From the NCBI RefSeq assembly GCF_009730915.1, contig NC_052488.1:19214305-19278304 (forward strand): a stretch of 64,000 bases of DNA, in the 5' to 3' direction. This DNA is from Dioscorea cayenensis subsp. rotundata. Taxonomy: Eukaryota; Streptophyta; Magnoliopsida; Dioscoreales; Dioscoreaceae. The notes under the pieces were generated by a model, which worked only from the letters and a program-made list of their open reading frames with translations, made no database searches and was not told the DNA's origin. This document shows positions 49,441-60,344 of the stretch, one piece after another (position 1 is the stretch's first letter; each line of letters starts with the position of its first letter). The position numbers and the translations under genes are program-made.

Positions 49441-50166
49441 TCAATCCAACAAGCCCTCTCTGATCTCAGAGATCACAATGTCGCCATCATCCTCCAACCA
49501 TCGGGAGGACACCGTTTCACCGCTGTTCTCCATCCCCGTAGACCCAACCTCAACCCTAGCCATCCTCGTCGACGACTCCACGCCGACGACCCTCCTTCTC
49601 CTCCGGCGATTAAGGCTGCGCAGCATGTTGATAAGATTATCATCAGATCTAACCGACGAAGACGAGAGGCCACGGGGAGCGGAGGGTTCAAGAGGGGAGC
49701 GGCAGAGGGGGCAGGAGTCGTGGAGAGAAAGCCAGGGGACGATGCAATCAGAGTGATAGAGGTGGGAGCAAGGGAGGCGGCGGGCGGAGGAGCGGAGGGG
49801 GAGATCATCTTTACAGACGGCGCAGATGAGAGAGGATTCCGAGATCTCGACGGTGGGGATGGCGTCGATGGCGGATCGAGGGGCGGGGGAGGGACCGCAG
49901 ACGCGGCGAGGAGGCGAGGGGGAAGGGGACGGGTCTTGGTCGACGGCGAAGTGGAAGTCGAGGTCAAGGTCGTCGGAGTCCGAGTTGGAGGCAGAGAAGG
50001 GGAGGGGGAGGGCGAGGGATAGGGAGAGGTCTTCCATGGATTCAAGGAAGTCACCACGGCAGTGAGGGCAGCGAGGAGGGGAAGAAGAAGGGATGAGAGA
50101 AACGCTCATATCGCATTCGTGGCACCAGAACGTCTGGGCGTGGACGGCGGCGGTGGCGGACGACAT
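49441..50166 (-). CDS. Zinc-ribbon plus RING-H2 E3 ubiquitin ligase
   Basis: Intronless frame of 241 residues from MSSATAAVHAQTFWCHECD. The frame is open for 32 more codons upstream, but that extension is a (GAA)n-derived poly-Glu stretch, so the internal Met is the better start. An N-terminal zinc ribbon has Cys15, Cys18, Cys33 and Cys36 (WCHEC...CPHC). The middle is acidic and Pro/Ser-rich. A RING-H2 domain spans 115-155 with Cys115, Cys118, Cys133, His135, His138, Cys141, Cys152 and Cys155, and includes HSDCIVPWLSLHDSCPLC. Such proteins pass ubiquitin from an E2 to a substrate. The combination resembles the plant RZF1/RING1-like group involved in stress signalling, though its own targets are unknown. 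The coding strand is GC-rich, so several long antisense frames are shadows. Confidence 0.9.
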   Translation of the reverse strand: MSSATAAVHAQTFWCHECDMSVSLIPSSSPPRCPHCRGDFLESMEDLSLSLALPLPFSASNSDSDDLDLDFHFAVDQDPSPSPSPPRRVCGPSPAPRSAIDAIPTVEISESSLICAVCKDDLPLRSSARRLPCSHLYHSDCIVPWLSLHDSCPLCRSPLEPSAPRGLSSSSVRSDDNLINMLRSLNRRRRRRVVGVESSTRMARVEVGSTGMENSGETVSSRWLEDDGDIVISEIREGLLD

Positions 50167-50262
50167 GCTCGCGATCAGCCGCACGCGATCCCAGTCTTCT
50201 TCTCTTTCTTCTTCTTCTTCTTCTTCTTCTTTAGCTTGTGGCGCTGCCTTTTGGCTTAGCAA

Positions 50263-50789
50263 GCAAGGGTGATGTCAACCATGGCGGATGTGTTTTGCTG
50301 AAAGGACCCTCAAATGTTACTTATTTGAAAGAAAAGTAAAGAGGATACGTTTCATAGCTTATAGGGGGTTATTTATAAATCTTGATTTTTAGTTGCACCC
50401 CTGAAAGATAGTTAAATTACTTGACATTTCTTTCTTTTTGGAAAAATTAATAGCCACTTTCTTTTTTTAATTATGTTTATATAATTTTTTTTCCAATAGT
50501 ACATATCATTAAATATTATATATAATTGATTTTAATAAATAATTTGTTTTTCTTAAATAAAATATGTTTTTACTCTTTTTTATAAAATTTATATCGAATA
50601 ATAAAGACAAAAGGTTGAATGACAAAGAATATTTGAAAAGTCAAGGATAGTGAGTAAGGACATTTCCATGGAGAGAGAATTGGGTGGCTTTTACGTACAG
50701 GGTGATATTTATTGACTAGCAGTTAAGGATGGGAGTGACTCTATGAATTGAGTTTGTATATTACAATATGACTCTTAACGTCATCCATC
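50263..50789. other. RING gene upstream region, AT-rich
   Basis: No gene. It separates the RING gene start from the tRNA gene; no confident TATA box was chosen. Confidence 0.5.
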
Positions 50790-50871
50790 GTCGCTTTGGC
50801 CGAGTGGTTAAGGCGTGTGCCTGCTAAGTACATGGGGTTTCCCCGCGAGAGTTCGAATCTCTCAGGCGACG
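50790..50871 (+). tRNA. tRNA-Ser (anticodon GCU)
   Basis: 82 nt, class II tRNA. The acceptor stem GTCGCTT pairs with AGGCGAC with one G-U. Box A is TGGCCGAGTGG. The anticodon stem TGTGC/GTACA holds the loop CTGCTAA with anticodon GCT, reading AGC and AGU. A long variable arm follows (CATGGGGTTTCCCCGCG region), then box B GTTCGAATC. No intron. The downstream T6 run at 50876-50881 would stop pol III. Confidence 0.96.
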
Positions 50872-50875
50872 TATC

Positions 50876-50881
50876 TTTTTT
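50876..50881 (+). terminator. Pol III terminator of the tRNA-Ser gene
   Basis: TTTTTT begins five bases after the tRNA 3' end. Confidence 0.8.
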
Positions 50882-52199
50882 CCTTTTATTTATGAAAAGA
50901 GTTGACTGGCTGACCTCTTTAATCCTCGATTAAGAGCCTTTAATTGAGATTAGACCAAATTTGGTATTTTCCTTATAATCCTAATTTTAAAATTAAATTA
51001 TAACAAATTCATCTTTATAAAACATATGGAAACTTAGTTATACATAGAATGCGTGTTTTTTTTTTTTAATAATAATTTTGATTTTGAGTGATTTGCCAAA
51101 CTATGATCATCGCTTAATCCATTGATAATAATATAGTTAACCTCTCCCTCTTTTAACCCCATAATTTAACTCTAATCCACTTTTCCAATCTCTCGTGATC
51201 CTTCTAGACTTTGTAACTCTATTTAGATCCTTCTAGACTTTGTAACTCTATTTAGATTATTAAGTATCTGGTTCATCCCCCCAAATTAACCCCAAAAAAA
51301 ACATTCAATAATAGCTCCAAATTGTGGTCAATAAACAAAATTTCTAGTATGTTCTTATCATAATCAATTAATTCATACAAAACATGTGACTCGAATTATT
51401 ATTTTACGTTTTAGACATTCAATAAATAAAAACTCTATTATTATGTACATGTTATATTTAAGGGATGTTTATTTAGTAGTATTTAAAACTCCTTGTAATT
51501 GAAATTATAAGATTTTTTAAAGTTGTTTAGTTAGATGAATTTAAAAAAAAATAACTAGAGTTGCAAATATTCTTTCAACTACACCTAAATTGGATGTAAT
51601 TCCAAATCCAGTAAATTTTTTACAAATTACTAAATTATTAATTTTTTTAATAAAAAATAAATTACAATTTTTTGGGGTCAAATCAACCAAATATATTTAT
51701 AACGCTCAACATTTACACAAAATAAGATTACCCAATGGTACTCCAGACATTAAATCCACTAACAACCTAACAAATCAACACTAAACAACAAAGCCCTATC
51801 ATTCACCGATTAGTAAACTCCATTTGATCTCCTACACCAATCAGTAATCTCCATCCAAAGAAAGAACTTTACTAATTAATGTAGAAAGCTATATGAATCC
51901 CCACCATCATTATTACTACTCCACTTCGTATAACTCCGTAAGTATCCAAACAGCTAACCAGAGCACTCCAAACCATGTCATCCACTAAGCATGAAGTGTT
52001 GAAAAAGTTAGCCAATTATCATGAGTTTTTTATCAACCAAAGACTCGGGATAAAATTATTACACCTGACATCCACTAAAACTCCCCCCAATTATCCTAAG
52101 TCTTCTATCAACCAAAGACCAATAATCAATTGTGATAACTGCCTCCATTGAAAACTCCTTCTCTATCTCTATCCCCTTTAAAAGCAGAGGAAATCAGCT
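50882..52199. other. AT-rich intergenic DNA
   Basis: No gene. A short direct repeat, TAGATCCTTCTAGACTTTGT with CTCTATT, lies at about 51200-51255. Two ATCAACCAAAGAC blocks near 52032 and 52110 may belong to the LINE 3' end. Confidence 0.5.
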
Positions 52200-52426
52200 T
52201 CCCTGAAACCATCTCTCCATAATTCCATTATCATTCAAAATAAATGATGAACGATTTAGATACTTCAGCAACATTATTTCCCTGATCTTTCCAAAAAACT
52301 TCATCCACAATAGCTCTTTTTCCTTGAAAAATCAAGCATTTCCGTGCCCTCCAAAGTTGTTCTCATCATTCGAGCCAGTAGAGACTTTCCGGTAGCTTTT
52401 TGAGAAAACCAACTTATTTCTCTAGC

Positions 52427-55400
52427 CTATGGTAGAGGTTGTCTTCCCACTTTAATGGCAATCAAAACTCTACTCCATACCTCATGAGAGAAAACACATT
52501 CAAAGAAAAAATGCTCCACTTTCTCTGTAGCAGAATTACAAAACAAACACCCATCTGACTCAATGATTCCCCATCTCATTAATTTCTCTCTTGTGAGCAT
52601 CCTTTGCTGTAAAGCTAGCCATAGCATAAAAGAGTGCCTAGGTAAATTGGTAGACGACCATGCCAATGTTGCCCAACAGACCTTTGACTTGGGTTGTATT
52701 AGTGAATTGAAAATACTCTTGCTATTATATTTGCCTTGCTTGTCAATTTTCCATGTTATACAATCTGGTATAATACCAAGAATTGCATAATGGTCACAAA
52801 GGAAATTAAATATTCTAGCCATTATGGGATCCCACTTGGCTGGTATCATCCACCTTCCATTTACCCAATAATCACATACAATAGTATGTTTATCTATGTA
52901 TTGTTTTCTTAAATTGACCTCAGGGAAAAGATCAATGATAGATTGACCATCACACCATGGGTCAAACCAAAAGGAGAATTGTTTTCCATCTCCAAGCTGA
53001 TAGTGAAACATGGTTTTTGCTTTCTTTCTAAGTTTCAATAAATTCTTTCAATTCCAGCTATTATCAGCCTTCTTAGTGATGCCCCAGAAACTAAGCCGTC
53101 TCAATTTAGTTTTGGCCACCCATATTGCCCAAAGAGTTTGTTTTCCTTTGATCAATTCCCAAATGTGCTTCAATTGTGCTATCTGATTCCAAACCTGCAC
53201 AGGCTTAATACCCAAGCCACCATAAGTTTTCATCTGACACACCACATTCCAAGCAACTAAGCCTCCTCTGCTAGAGCTCTCTGAACGATGCCACAGAAAA
53301 TTTCTGCACAATTTTTCCATTTCAGAAACAACCAATTTTGGTAAGATAAAGACTGAACACCAATATACATGTTTACTTGTTAACACTGAATTAACTAGCT
53401 GTAACCTGCCTGCATAGGAGAGTGTCTTTACAGTCCATGACGAAATTCTAGCAGTAATTTTTCCTACAAGATCTTGACAATGTGCTTTTGTCAATTTAGT
53501 AGATATAAGTGGAAGCCTCAAGTACTTAACAGGAAGAGTCCCCTTCTTAAATCCCAACAAATTGATGATATGTTTCTTTTCAAACTGACCTACTCCAGAG
53601 AAATAGACTTCACTCTTCTGCAAATTAGGCTTTAGTCCTGACACTTCTTGGAAATGCTTCAAAGTTGCATTAATCATTCCAATAGAAGGAATATCACCCT
53701 TTGCAAATACAAACAAGTCATTTGCAAAACATAGATGTTTGAATTTAAGCTCCTCACAATCTCTATGATATTGAAAACCATTCAATGCCATTTTGTTAAA
53801 GCATCTAGTCAAATACTCCATGCACATCACCAATAAAAGTGGAGAAATGGGATCTCCTTGTCTTAAACCAACTTGCCCAGGAAAATACCCTTCCAATTTC
53901 CCATTGATAAGTACTGAAAACATGCAAGATCTAACAGAACTCATGATAAGCTTTATAAAATGATCTGGAAATTGAAAAGCCAACAGAACTTCTTCGAGGA
54001 AATCCCAAGATACAGAGTCGTAAGCTTTTTGCAAATCAATCTTCATTGCACAACACCCCAATTTCTCTTTATGATACCCTCTAATTAGCTCATGAGCAAG
54101 CATTATATTATCTGATATCACTCTGCCTGGAATAAATGCAGATTGGTTCATATGAATTATATCACCAAGCACACCTCTTAATCTGCCTGCCAAGATCTTG
54201 GAGATTATTTTATAAATCACATTGCAACATGAGATAGGTCTATAGTCAGTGATTTTTTGTGGATGTAAGACCTTAGGAATCAAAGTAATGACTGTAGAAT
54301 TAGCTTGTTTGAGCATAGCCCCATTAGAAAAAAAAACTCCTGAACTGCAGAAAAAATCTCCTGACCAAAATGTTCCATGTCTTCTTGAAAAAATAGCTAT
54401 TGAAACCATCTGGACCTGGGCATTTATTATCCTTGATACTCCACAGAGCTTCTTTAATTTCCTTCCCTGTAGGCATTTGACATAATAATACACCATCTCC
54501 AACAGCCACAATCTTTTCATGGAAACCACTTCTATCAAAACATCCTTCCCTGGCTTTTGAAGTACCCAGAAAATCCTGAAAGTATGCTACTATAGCATCC
54601 TTGATTTCATTCCTGTCTATACATATATCACCATTTGATAAAATCAGTTGATTAATATTATTTCTTGTTTTTCTTTGTTGCAACAATCTAAAGAAGAACT
54701 TGGAATTTTGGTCACCAGCATGAACCCACTGGCATCTAGCCTTTTGCTTTAATAAGCTCTCCTCCCAATTTAATAATTTCTGTAACTGACATATCAAATT
54801 TGCCTCTTCCTTTTGCATTCCAACATTAAAAAGATCAGATAGTAACATACTTCTGATTCCCTCCAAATTCTGTTTGCAAATAGACACTCTCCTTGAAATA
54901 TCAGCAAAGTCTCGTTTATTCAAACATTTTAGCTCAGTTCTCAGCAATTCCAATCTGCAGTAAACTCTGTACATGTGGCTTCCTCTAATTGGTGTATTCC
55001 ATATTCTTTCAATAATAGCAAAAAAATTGGGATGATCACACCACATATTGAAGAATCTGAATGGGGACTTTATATTTTCTTTTGAACCATGTATATCAAC
55101 TAATATTCCACAATGATCTGATATACAATTACTTACTATACTGCACACAAGGTCTTTCTTCCTTGAATAAAAAGCTTGATTAGAAAAACACCAATCAAGT
55201 TTCCTGTAAATTCTTCTCTCCCCTTCTTGATAATTAGTCCAAGTGAACCTTGGACCACTACTTTGAACCTCCACCAAATTTAAACCCAAGATCCAATTCT
55301 GGAATTCACTTGCTGCTTCCTTGTTAATTGGAATTCCACCAATCCTATCTTCATTGCTACTGACAGAGTTAAAATCACCCTGTATAAGCCATGGAGCTTG

Positions 55401-55787
55401 TAGATCAATTCCAATTCTTGTGAGCTCTCTCCACATCTCCCTTATTACAGTTGAGTTATAAGATCCATACACACATGTCCAGAATATGGTTTCCTCTCCC
55501 CAAGTAATTTTGCAATGAATGAATTGCAAATGCTGTTCTATGACCATTAAGTTGTCATGTGTAGTATCATATAGAACCCAAATCCTCCCCTGATTACTCA
55601 TCGAGTAGTTATGTACTATATTCCATAGATTCAATTTTAGCTTAGGCTAAATATCTGTTAGATGCTCCTCCTTGACTCTAGTTTCCAGAATTCCCAAAAC
55701 AGAAATCTTATACTTAGCAATCAGACCCCTTACTTCTGATTGCTTTAGAGGACAATTAAGTCCTCTAATGTTCCAGGATAAAATCAT
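52427..55787 (-). pseudogene. LINE ORF2: endonuclease-reverse transcriptase (broken)
   Basis: It starts at 55787 with MILSWNIRGLNCPLKQ, 23 bases before the ORF1 stop and in another frame. A TAG at 55649-55647 interrupts the endonuclease. The endonuclease continues with LIQGDFNSV and a SDHCGILVDI motif typical of APE-type domains. A +1 slip in a T run (54328-54336) separates it from the RT. The RT has NSTVITLIPK, DYRPISCCNVIYKIISKILA, INQSAF-type (here MNQSAFIPGR), DLQKAYDSVSW and GLRQGDPISP. The usual FADD box reads FANDL: codon AAT at 53722-53720, so the first catalytic Asp is Asn. A TGA at 53050-53048 precedes the C-terminal part, which contains zf-RVT (GCLFCN...VEHFFFEC). The protein would nick DNA and copy RNA in place. 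This copy should be inactive. Confidence 0.9.
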
Positions 55788-57297
55788 CCCTTAACATTCT
55801 TGGTAGGTTGACATGCCTGCCCTTCCTACCATCTTCATTTGAATTTTTCTCTTTCTGTACAAGATCCTCAATCCTAGGATCAATTCCATCTAGGATGCCA
55901 AAACTATTGCTACAACTTGCTTTACCCCTACTAGCAACTTTGTGAACATTCACCTGGTTAGCTGGAAATTTACTTCCCAGCTCTACACCAGATCTCATGT
56001 TACCACCATTCTCCTTTCCTCCAATTTTTCCAAACTGCTTTGAAGATTGCTGCAACTTAGACTTAAAAGCATTATTATTAAAACTTACTACCTTCCCCTT
56101 AATGATCTCTTTCCATCTAGCATCTATGGGGGCTTATTTGTTAAGACTGCCAGATTGAACATATATATTATCTGGACCATCCTTTATATTTTGAGTAACC
56201 AAATTATCCTGATTCTTAGCTCTTCCAGCTTCTACAGCTACTCCAGCTTGCCTCTTAACCTTCCAAACCTCCTTCCCTAACTGTCCTACCCTGCAATCCT
56301 GTTGTAAATGGCCAAAGTTCCTACATTTAGAACATATAATAGGCTTCCACTCATAGATAACCTTCTGTTGGAAAACCACTCCTTGTTCATCAACCAGCTC
56401 AATCATTTCTGGAAAATCTCTAAAAAAGTTCATCTCCACTAGAATTCTGGCAAACCTCATCTTCATTTTCAATACAGTGCATTTATCACAGTAGAGAGGT
56501 TTCCCATACACACTTCCAATTTTACTCAACATGTTAACAGACCAGAATTCCCATGGCAACCCTAGGAGTTGTAACTATATAGGGAGAGTATATTCAACAG
56601 TTTCCATACTCATTCTCGGGTGCCATTTCTTCAACACAATGGGGTGATTATCAAAAGTATAAGGACCATTCCGTATCACTTTTTCACAACTCTCATGATC
56701 AGAGAATTGAATTAAAAACAGCTCTGAATTTACCCTCGATACTGAGAACACACCAAACTTCTTCCATCTAGCTTGTAAGAAAGCATTATATCTTTCCAAT
56801 CTTGGTTGTAATCCGTAAACACAAGCAACCATAGCATTCCTCCAATGATGTTCCTCTTGAATTGCCTCCTCAGAATGAAATTGGAAAACTCTTTGTCCAT
56901 TAGAAACTGATGGAGATATGAACTTCAGATCACTACCCTCTTCCGTAATCCGATTATCAGCAAACAGAGAATTCCATGGCTTAGAACCTCCCTTTTGATT
57001 CAATCACAGAGTCTCATCCATAGCATCAATCCTAGAATCAACATTCAACATACTAGCATTCTTAATTGAATTCACATTCACAAGGGGATTACCAGCAAGG
57101 ATCGTCTCTGATTCCTTAATTGGCAACTCCATTGTTAGGGTTGAAATATCATCAGCAACATGATCTTCCACCTCTTCTACATCACTCACCACATCCAGAT
57201 GTTGCCGCAATTGGTCTCCCGAAGATTTAACACCACTAACAACCGCAAAATCGTTTTGGATCACCTGCTTTCGCCGTCGGCCTCTTCCTCTCGCCAT
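55765..57297 (-). pseudogene. LINE ORF1: DUF4283 / zinc-knuckle RNA-binding protein (three stops)
   Basis: One continuous frame from MARGRGRRRKQV at 57297 to the TAG at 55767-55765, interrupted by a TGA at 57006-57004, a TAG near 56577-56575 and a TAA near 56136-56134. A DUF4283-like region (LERYNAFLQARWKKFGVF to YTFDNHPIVLKKW, about 56805-56625) is followed by a CCHC knuckle CSKCRNFGHLQQDC (about 56335-56294). Plant L1 ORF1 proteins coat the element RNA. The stops are single-base changes, and no frameshift was found in ORF1. Confidence 0.88.
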
Positions 57298-57300
57298 GGG

Positions 57301-57580
57301 AGCGATCTCAGCGTGTGCGCCAAGGAAGAAGAAGCCTTATTATTATTATTAGTTTATAATAAATTACAATTTTAAATAGCATAATAACAACTAACAAAAA
57401 TAAACATTATTAAATAATTAAAGGGTCATTATTCCATAAGTTAATATGTATTTTTTTTTGTGAAAATAAGCATTTATACCGCTAAAAAAAAGGGAGCATT
57501 CATAAATCTTAATAGAATAAGTGCGTTCAGACACACAAATAATTGGACTACCCATATATAATCATCATTCATAATTCAAA
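57301..57580. other. LINE 5' flank
   Basis: A short CT-rich stretch that could be LINE 5' UTR (57300-57340), then AT-rich DNA. No gene. Confidence 0.4.
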
Positions 57581-58786
57581 GAGTAATGCTATATAGCCCG
57601 AAGTTATTTCACAAATTCATCACACAACTAAAGTGGCATCTGAATTTCTCTCTCCTAGTCAGCATATAACAAAAAAAAATAAATTCATGATTTCAAGGTT
57701 GGCAACACTGATCGTTTTTTTTCCCACCCACCGCCACACTTCTCGCATCATCATTAGCCGCCTATCAACTGACGACCGCCGCCAGCCCCGTCAACCACAC
57801 CCCAACCGATAACCGCCACCCGTCAATCGACGCAGGTTTGATGCTACCGTTGCTTGTCGCCAGCCGCCATCAATAACACATCCAGCACTTCTTTCCAACC
57901 ACCCGCCAAACAACGTCGGTCGATCACCAACCAACGATCATTAACCATCAACCACTACTCATCACCATCTTGTCTTCGCACCATCATCAAGCTAGTTGCT
58001 TCATCTTCAAGTCCCCTGTTTGCCACTGGCCGTCTACCGCCCATCAAAAGATGCTGTAGCTCCAATAGTAGCATCACCAACTGCATTTACATCAAATGAC
58101 TAAATATACTTCCTCATCCATTTCCATATTCATCCCAATCCCATTCAGACAAAAATTTCATTTTTAATGACATGATCTCAATTCAAGAGCTAACAATCAC
58201 CAAATAACTAAAAAGGTTTCACAATCACATGAAAATTTCAAAACAAAATCACTGATAAGTCTTTGACTACTGAATTAAGCATAAAAACATGATTATAGGG
58301 TAAAAATGGGGTCTATTAAGAGGGATCCAGCCATAAATACGAGAGATCAATACTAGGGAATGGAAGAGGATGAAAATGGTGAGGGCAAGGATGATGAGGG
58401 AGGAGGAACTGAAGACAGTGTTGAAGAGGATGGGGCCGTAGTTGGCGATGACGACGGAGTAGTAGGAGCCGCCAACCAAGGCGAGGACAAGCAGGATCAC
58501 GACAGAGCCGAGGCCCCGCAAGGCCTTGTAGAACCTGAAGACGTTCTATGCCATTGCCGGAGCAGAAGGCGGCGGCTATCTGTTGACGGGCGGCTATCGG
58601 TTGACGGGCGGCTAAGGGCGATACCAGAAAGGTGACGGTAGGTGGAGAAAAAAATTAGGCCTGCCAGCTTTGAAATCAAAGAATTCATTTTTTTTTGTTA
58701 TATGCTGACTAGGAGAGAGAAACTCAGATGCCACGTTAGTTGTGCGATGAATTCGTGATATTACTTCGTGCTATATAGCATTACTC
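57581..58786 (-). mobile_element. Long-TIR element carrying a captured host-gene fragment (Pack-TIR type)
   Basis: The left arm 57581-57710 and right arm 58661-58786 are about 130-bp inverted repeats. GAGTAATGCTATATAGC, GAATTTCTCTCTCC (GAGTTTCTC.. on the other arm) and CTAGTCAGCATATAACAAAA are shared in reverse complement. The roughly 950-bp interior has two parts unlike the arms: a C-rich stretch (57720-58110) and the first coding part of a DHHC palmitoyltransferase gene on the minus strand (58554-58267). No transposase and no clear target duplication were seen. Long arms with a captured exon fit Pack-MULE-like elements, but the superfamily is not proven. Confidence 0.75.
58267..58554 (-). 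pseudogene. Captured N-terminal fragment of a DHHC protein S-acyltransferase gene
   Basis: The minus strand from 58554 reads Met-Ala-stop-NVFRFYKALRGLGSVVILL, and the family begins MAWNVFKF...LRGLGS, so the stop is a TGG-to-TAG change of the third codon. Two hydrophobic segments follow: VVILLVLALVGGSYYSVVI, then IILALTIFILFHSLV with the intervening NYGPILF typical of plant PATs. After LFHSLV the family resemblance ends, probably at an exon end, and the frame runs on to a TAG at 58269-58267. The DHHC catalytic domain is missing, so no enzyme can be made. Confidence 0.72.
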
Positions 58787-59086
58787 GTTGAGACTTGCGC
58801 TATGATTACTGAATTTTTTCGCTTTAAATATGATTAACAATATAGTTATAAAATCTTCCAAGTTTCTAATTTTTTTTTTCAGAACAAATGAATTAGTATT
58901 TGACTTAAAAAATTAGCCAATAAATGCATCTCCCACCATCTTCTAGACCCTTCCAAATCCCTGGAACACTCCAGAGCTCCTCTCTTTCCTCCTTTCTTAT
59001 TGCGCCTCATTCCCATTTTCTCGCCATCCAACGTTGAAGCTTGAAACCCTAGTTTCCAGATCTCTATCCTTCTCCAAACCCTAACA
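58787..59086. other. Upstream region of the AHA1 gene
   Basis: 58960-59086 is CT-rich and is the likely 5' leader; AT-rich DNA lies before it. No other gene. Confidence 0.5.
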
Positions 59087-60344
59087 ATGGCGAAGTATGG
59101 CGAGGGGGACAAGCGCTGGATCGTTGAGGAACGCGCCGACGGTGCCAATGTCCACAACTGGCACTGGGCGGAGCGCGACTGCCTCGAATGGTCTCGTTCT
59201 CTCCTATCTTCTCTCCTCTCCGGTCTTCCAATCCTCTCTGGCGAGGGTGGTCTCACGATCAAGACGAGAACCCTTGACCGCCTTGATGGTGAGGCCTATG
59301 TTAACATTCGGAAGGGGAAGGTCATCCCTGGCTATGAGCTCTCCCTTACCCTCTCGTTCGATGCGGAGGCAGGAGGGGACTCTGATGACTCTGCCTCCCT
59401 TGCCAAGTTCTCTGGCACTGTTGAGATCCCGTACCTCGCTGACGAGAACGCCGATGAGGACCCTGAGGTCAAGGTCTCTCTACGCGAAGAGGCCGGACCG
59501 ATTGGTACTCGGATCAAAGAAGCGTTCCTCGCGAAGGGAAAACCTTTGATTCTCGAGAAGGTTAGGGTTTACGTGCAGGCCATGGCCAAGGGTGGCCCGG
59601 CCAAGGATGAGCTCGAAGTTAAAAAGCCTGCTTTGAAGAATTCTACTACTTCTTCTGCTGCGCCAACAGCGCCGATCAAGAAGGAAGAGAAGAAGGAGAA
59701 GAAGGGGAGGGAGGGGTTCAAAACGATTTCGATGACAGAGAAGTTTAATTGTAGGGCACAAATTATGTATGAGATTTTGATGGATGAGAATAGATGGAAG
59801 GGCTTCACTCAGAGCAACGCGAGGATCAGCAAGGAAGTGGGTGGGGAGTTCAGCTTGTTTGATGGATCGATCACGGGAGTGAACCAGGAGTTGCAGGAAG
59901 GGAAGCTTATTGTTCAAAAATGGCGATTTGGGAGCTGGAACGATGGAATCTTCTCCACTGTATGTTTGTCACTAGGGTTTCAAACTGCATTTTTTTTTTC
60001 TTAAAGATGGTTATGTAGGTGTTATAGATTGATTGTGCTTTGGGCAATGCAGGTGAAGCTGAGCTTTGATGAGCCTGAGCCAGGGTTGACCATTCTGAAG
60101 CTTGTGCAGACTGATGTTCCGGAGGAGGATAGGTTTGTATCTTTGTTTACCATTTGCCATTTAATGTTCTGTTGAAGATTTCTTTTTGTTATTTTTCCTT
60201 TTTTTTTGTGTTTTGATGTATTAAGTTGAATGTGCTTTCGATGAATTTAGGTATGGGAACGCTACTGTGGTTGAAAACACAGAGAGGGGATGGAGAGAGT
60301 TAATCTTCCATAAAATCCGAGCTGTCTTTGGTTTTGGAATCTGA
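59087..60344 (+). CDS. AHA1-type activator of Hsp90 ATPase (co-chaperone)
   Basis: Three exons: 59087-59959, 60053-60132, 60251-60344. Introns are GT-AG and the joined frame encodes 348 residues, the size of yeast and human Aha1. The N-terminal Aha1 domain (about 10-160) opens DKRWIVEERADGANVHNWHWAERD and includes SGTVEIPYLADENADEDPEV. A Lys/Glu-rich linker (about 180-215) joins it to the C-terminal AHSA1 domain, with FNCRAQIMYEILMDENRWKGFTQ and GWRELIFHKIRAVFGFGI at the end. Aha1 binds the middle domain of Hsp90 in the cytosol and speeds ATP hydrolysis, promoting client maturation. The first exon is GC-rich compared with the flanks. No damage is seen. If the first donor were not used, the frame would end at about 60004. 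Confidence 0.96.

Larger units (their letters stand above)
52200..57300 (-). mobile_element. L1-type LINE retrotransposon, nearly full length
   Basis: The minus strand reads ORF1 (RNA-binding) then ORF2 (endonuclease, reverse transcriptase, zf-RVT), the plant L1 order. Damage is light: three in-frame stops in ORF1, two stops and one homopolymer frameshift in ORF2, and a mutated RT catalytic residue. Past the zf-RVT stop the frame can be followed through WFSQKATGKSLLAR and, after a shift, IVDEVFW to about 52250. The 5' end lies near the ORF1 start. The 3' boundary, poly(A) and target duplication were not identified, so the 52200 limit is approximate. Confidence 0.88.

Noticed and set aside
49372-50259. 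Long plus-strand open frames opposite the RING gene
   Set aside because: They are antisense shadows of a GC-rich coding exon; the minus frame has the zinc-ribbon and RING motifs.
58360-58635. Plus-strand 91-codon acidic frame
   Set aside because: It is antisense to the captured palmitoyltransferase fragment, which has the recognisable hydrophobic segments.
59097-59917. Alternative plus- and minus-strand frames over AHA1 exon 1
   Set aside because: They are shadows of a GC-rich exon; only the 59087 frame has Aha1 motifs and joins exons 2 and 3.
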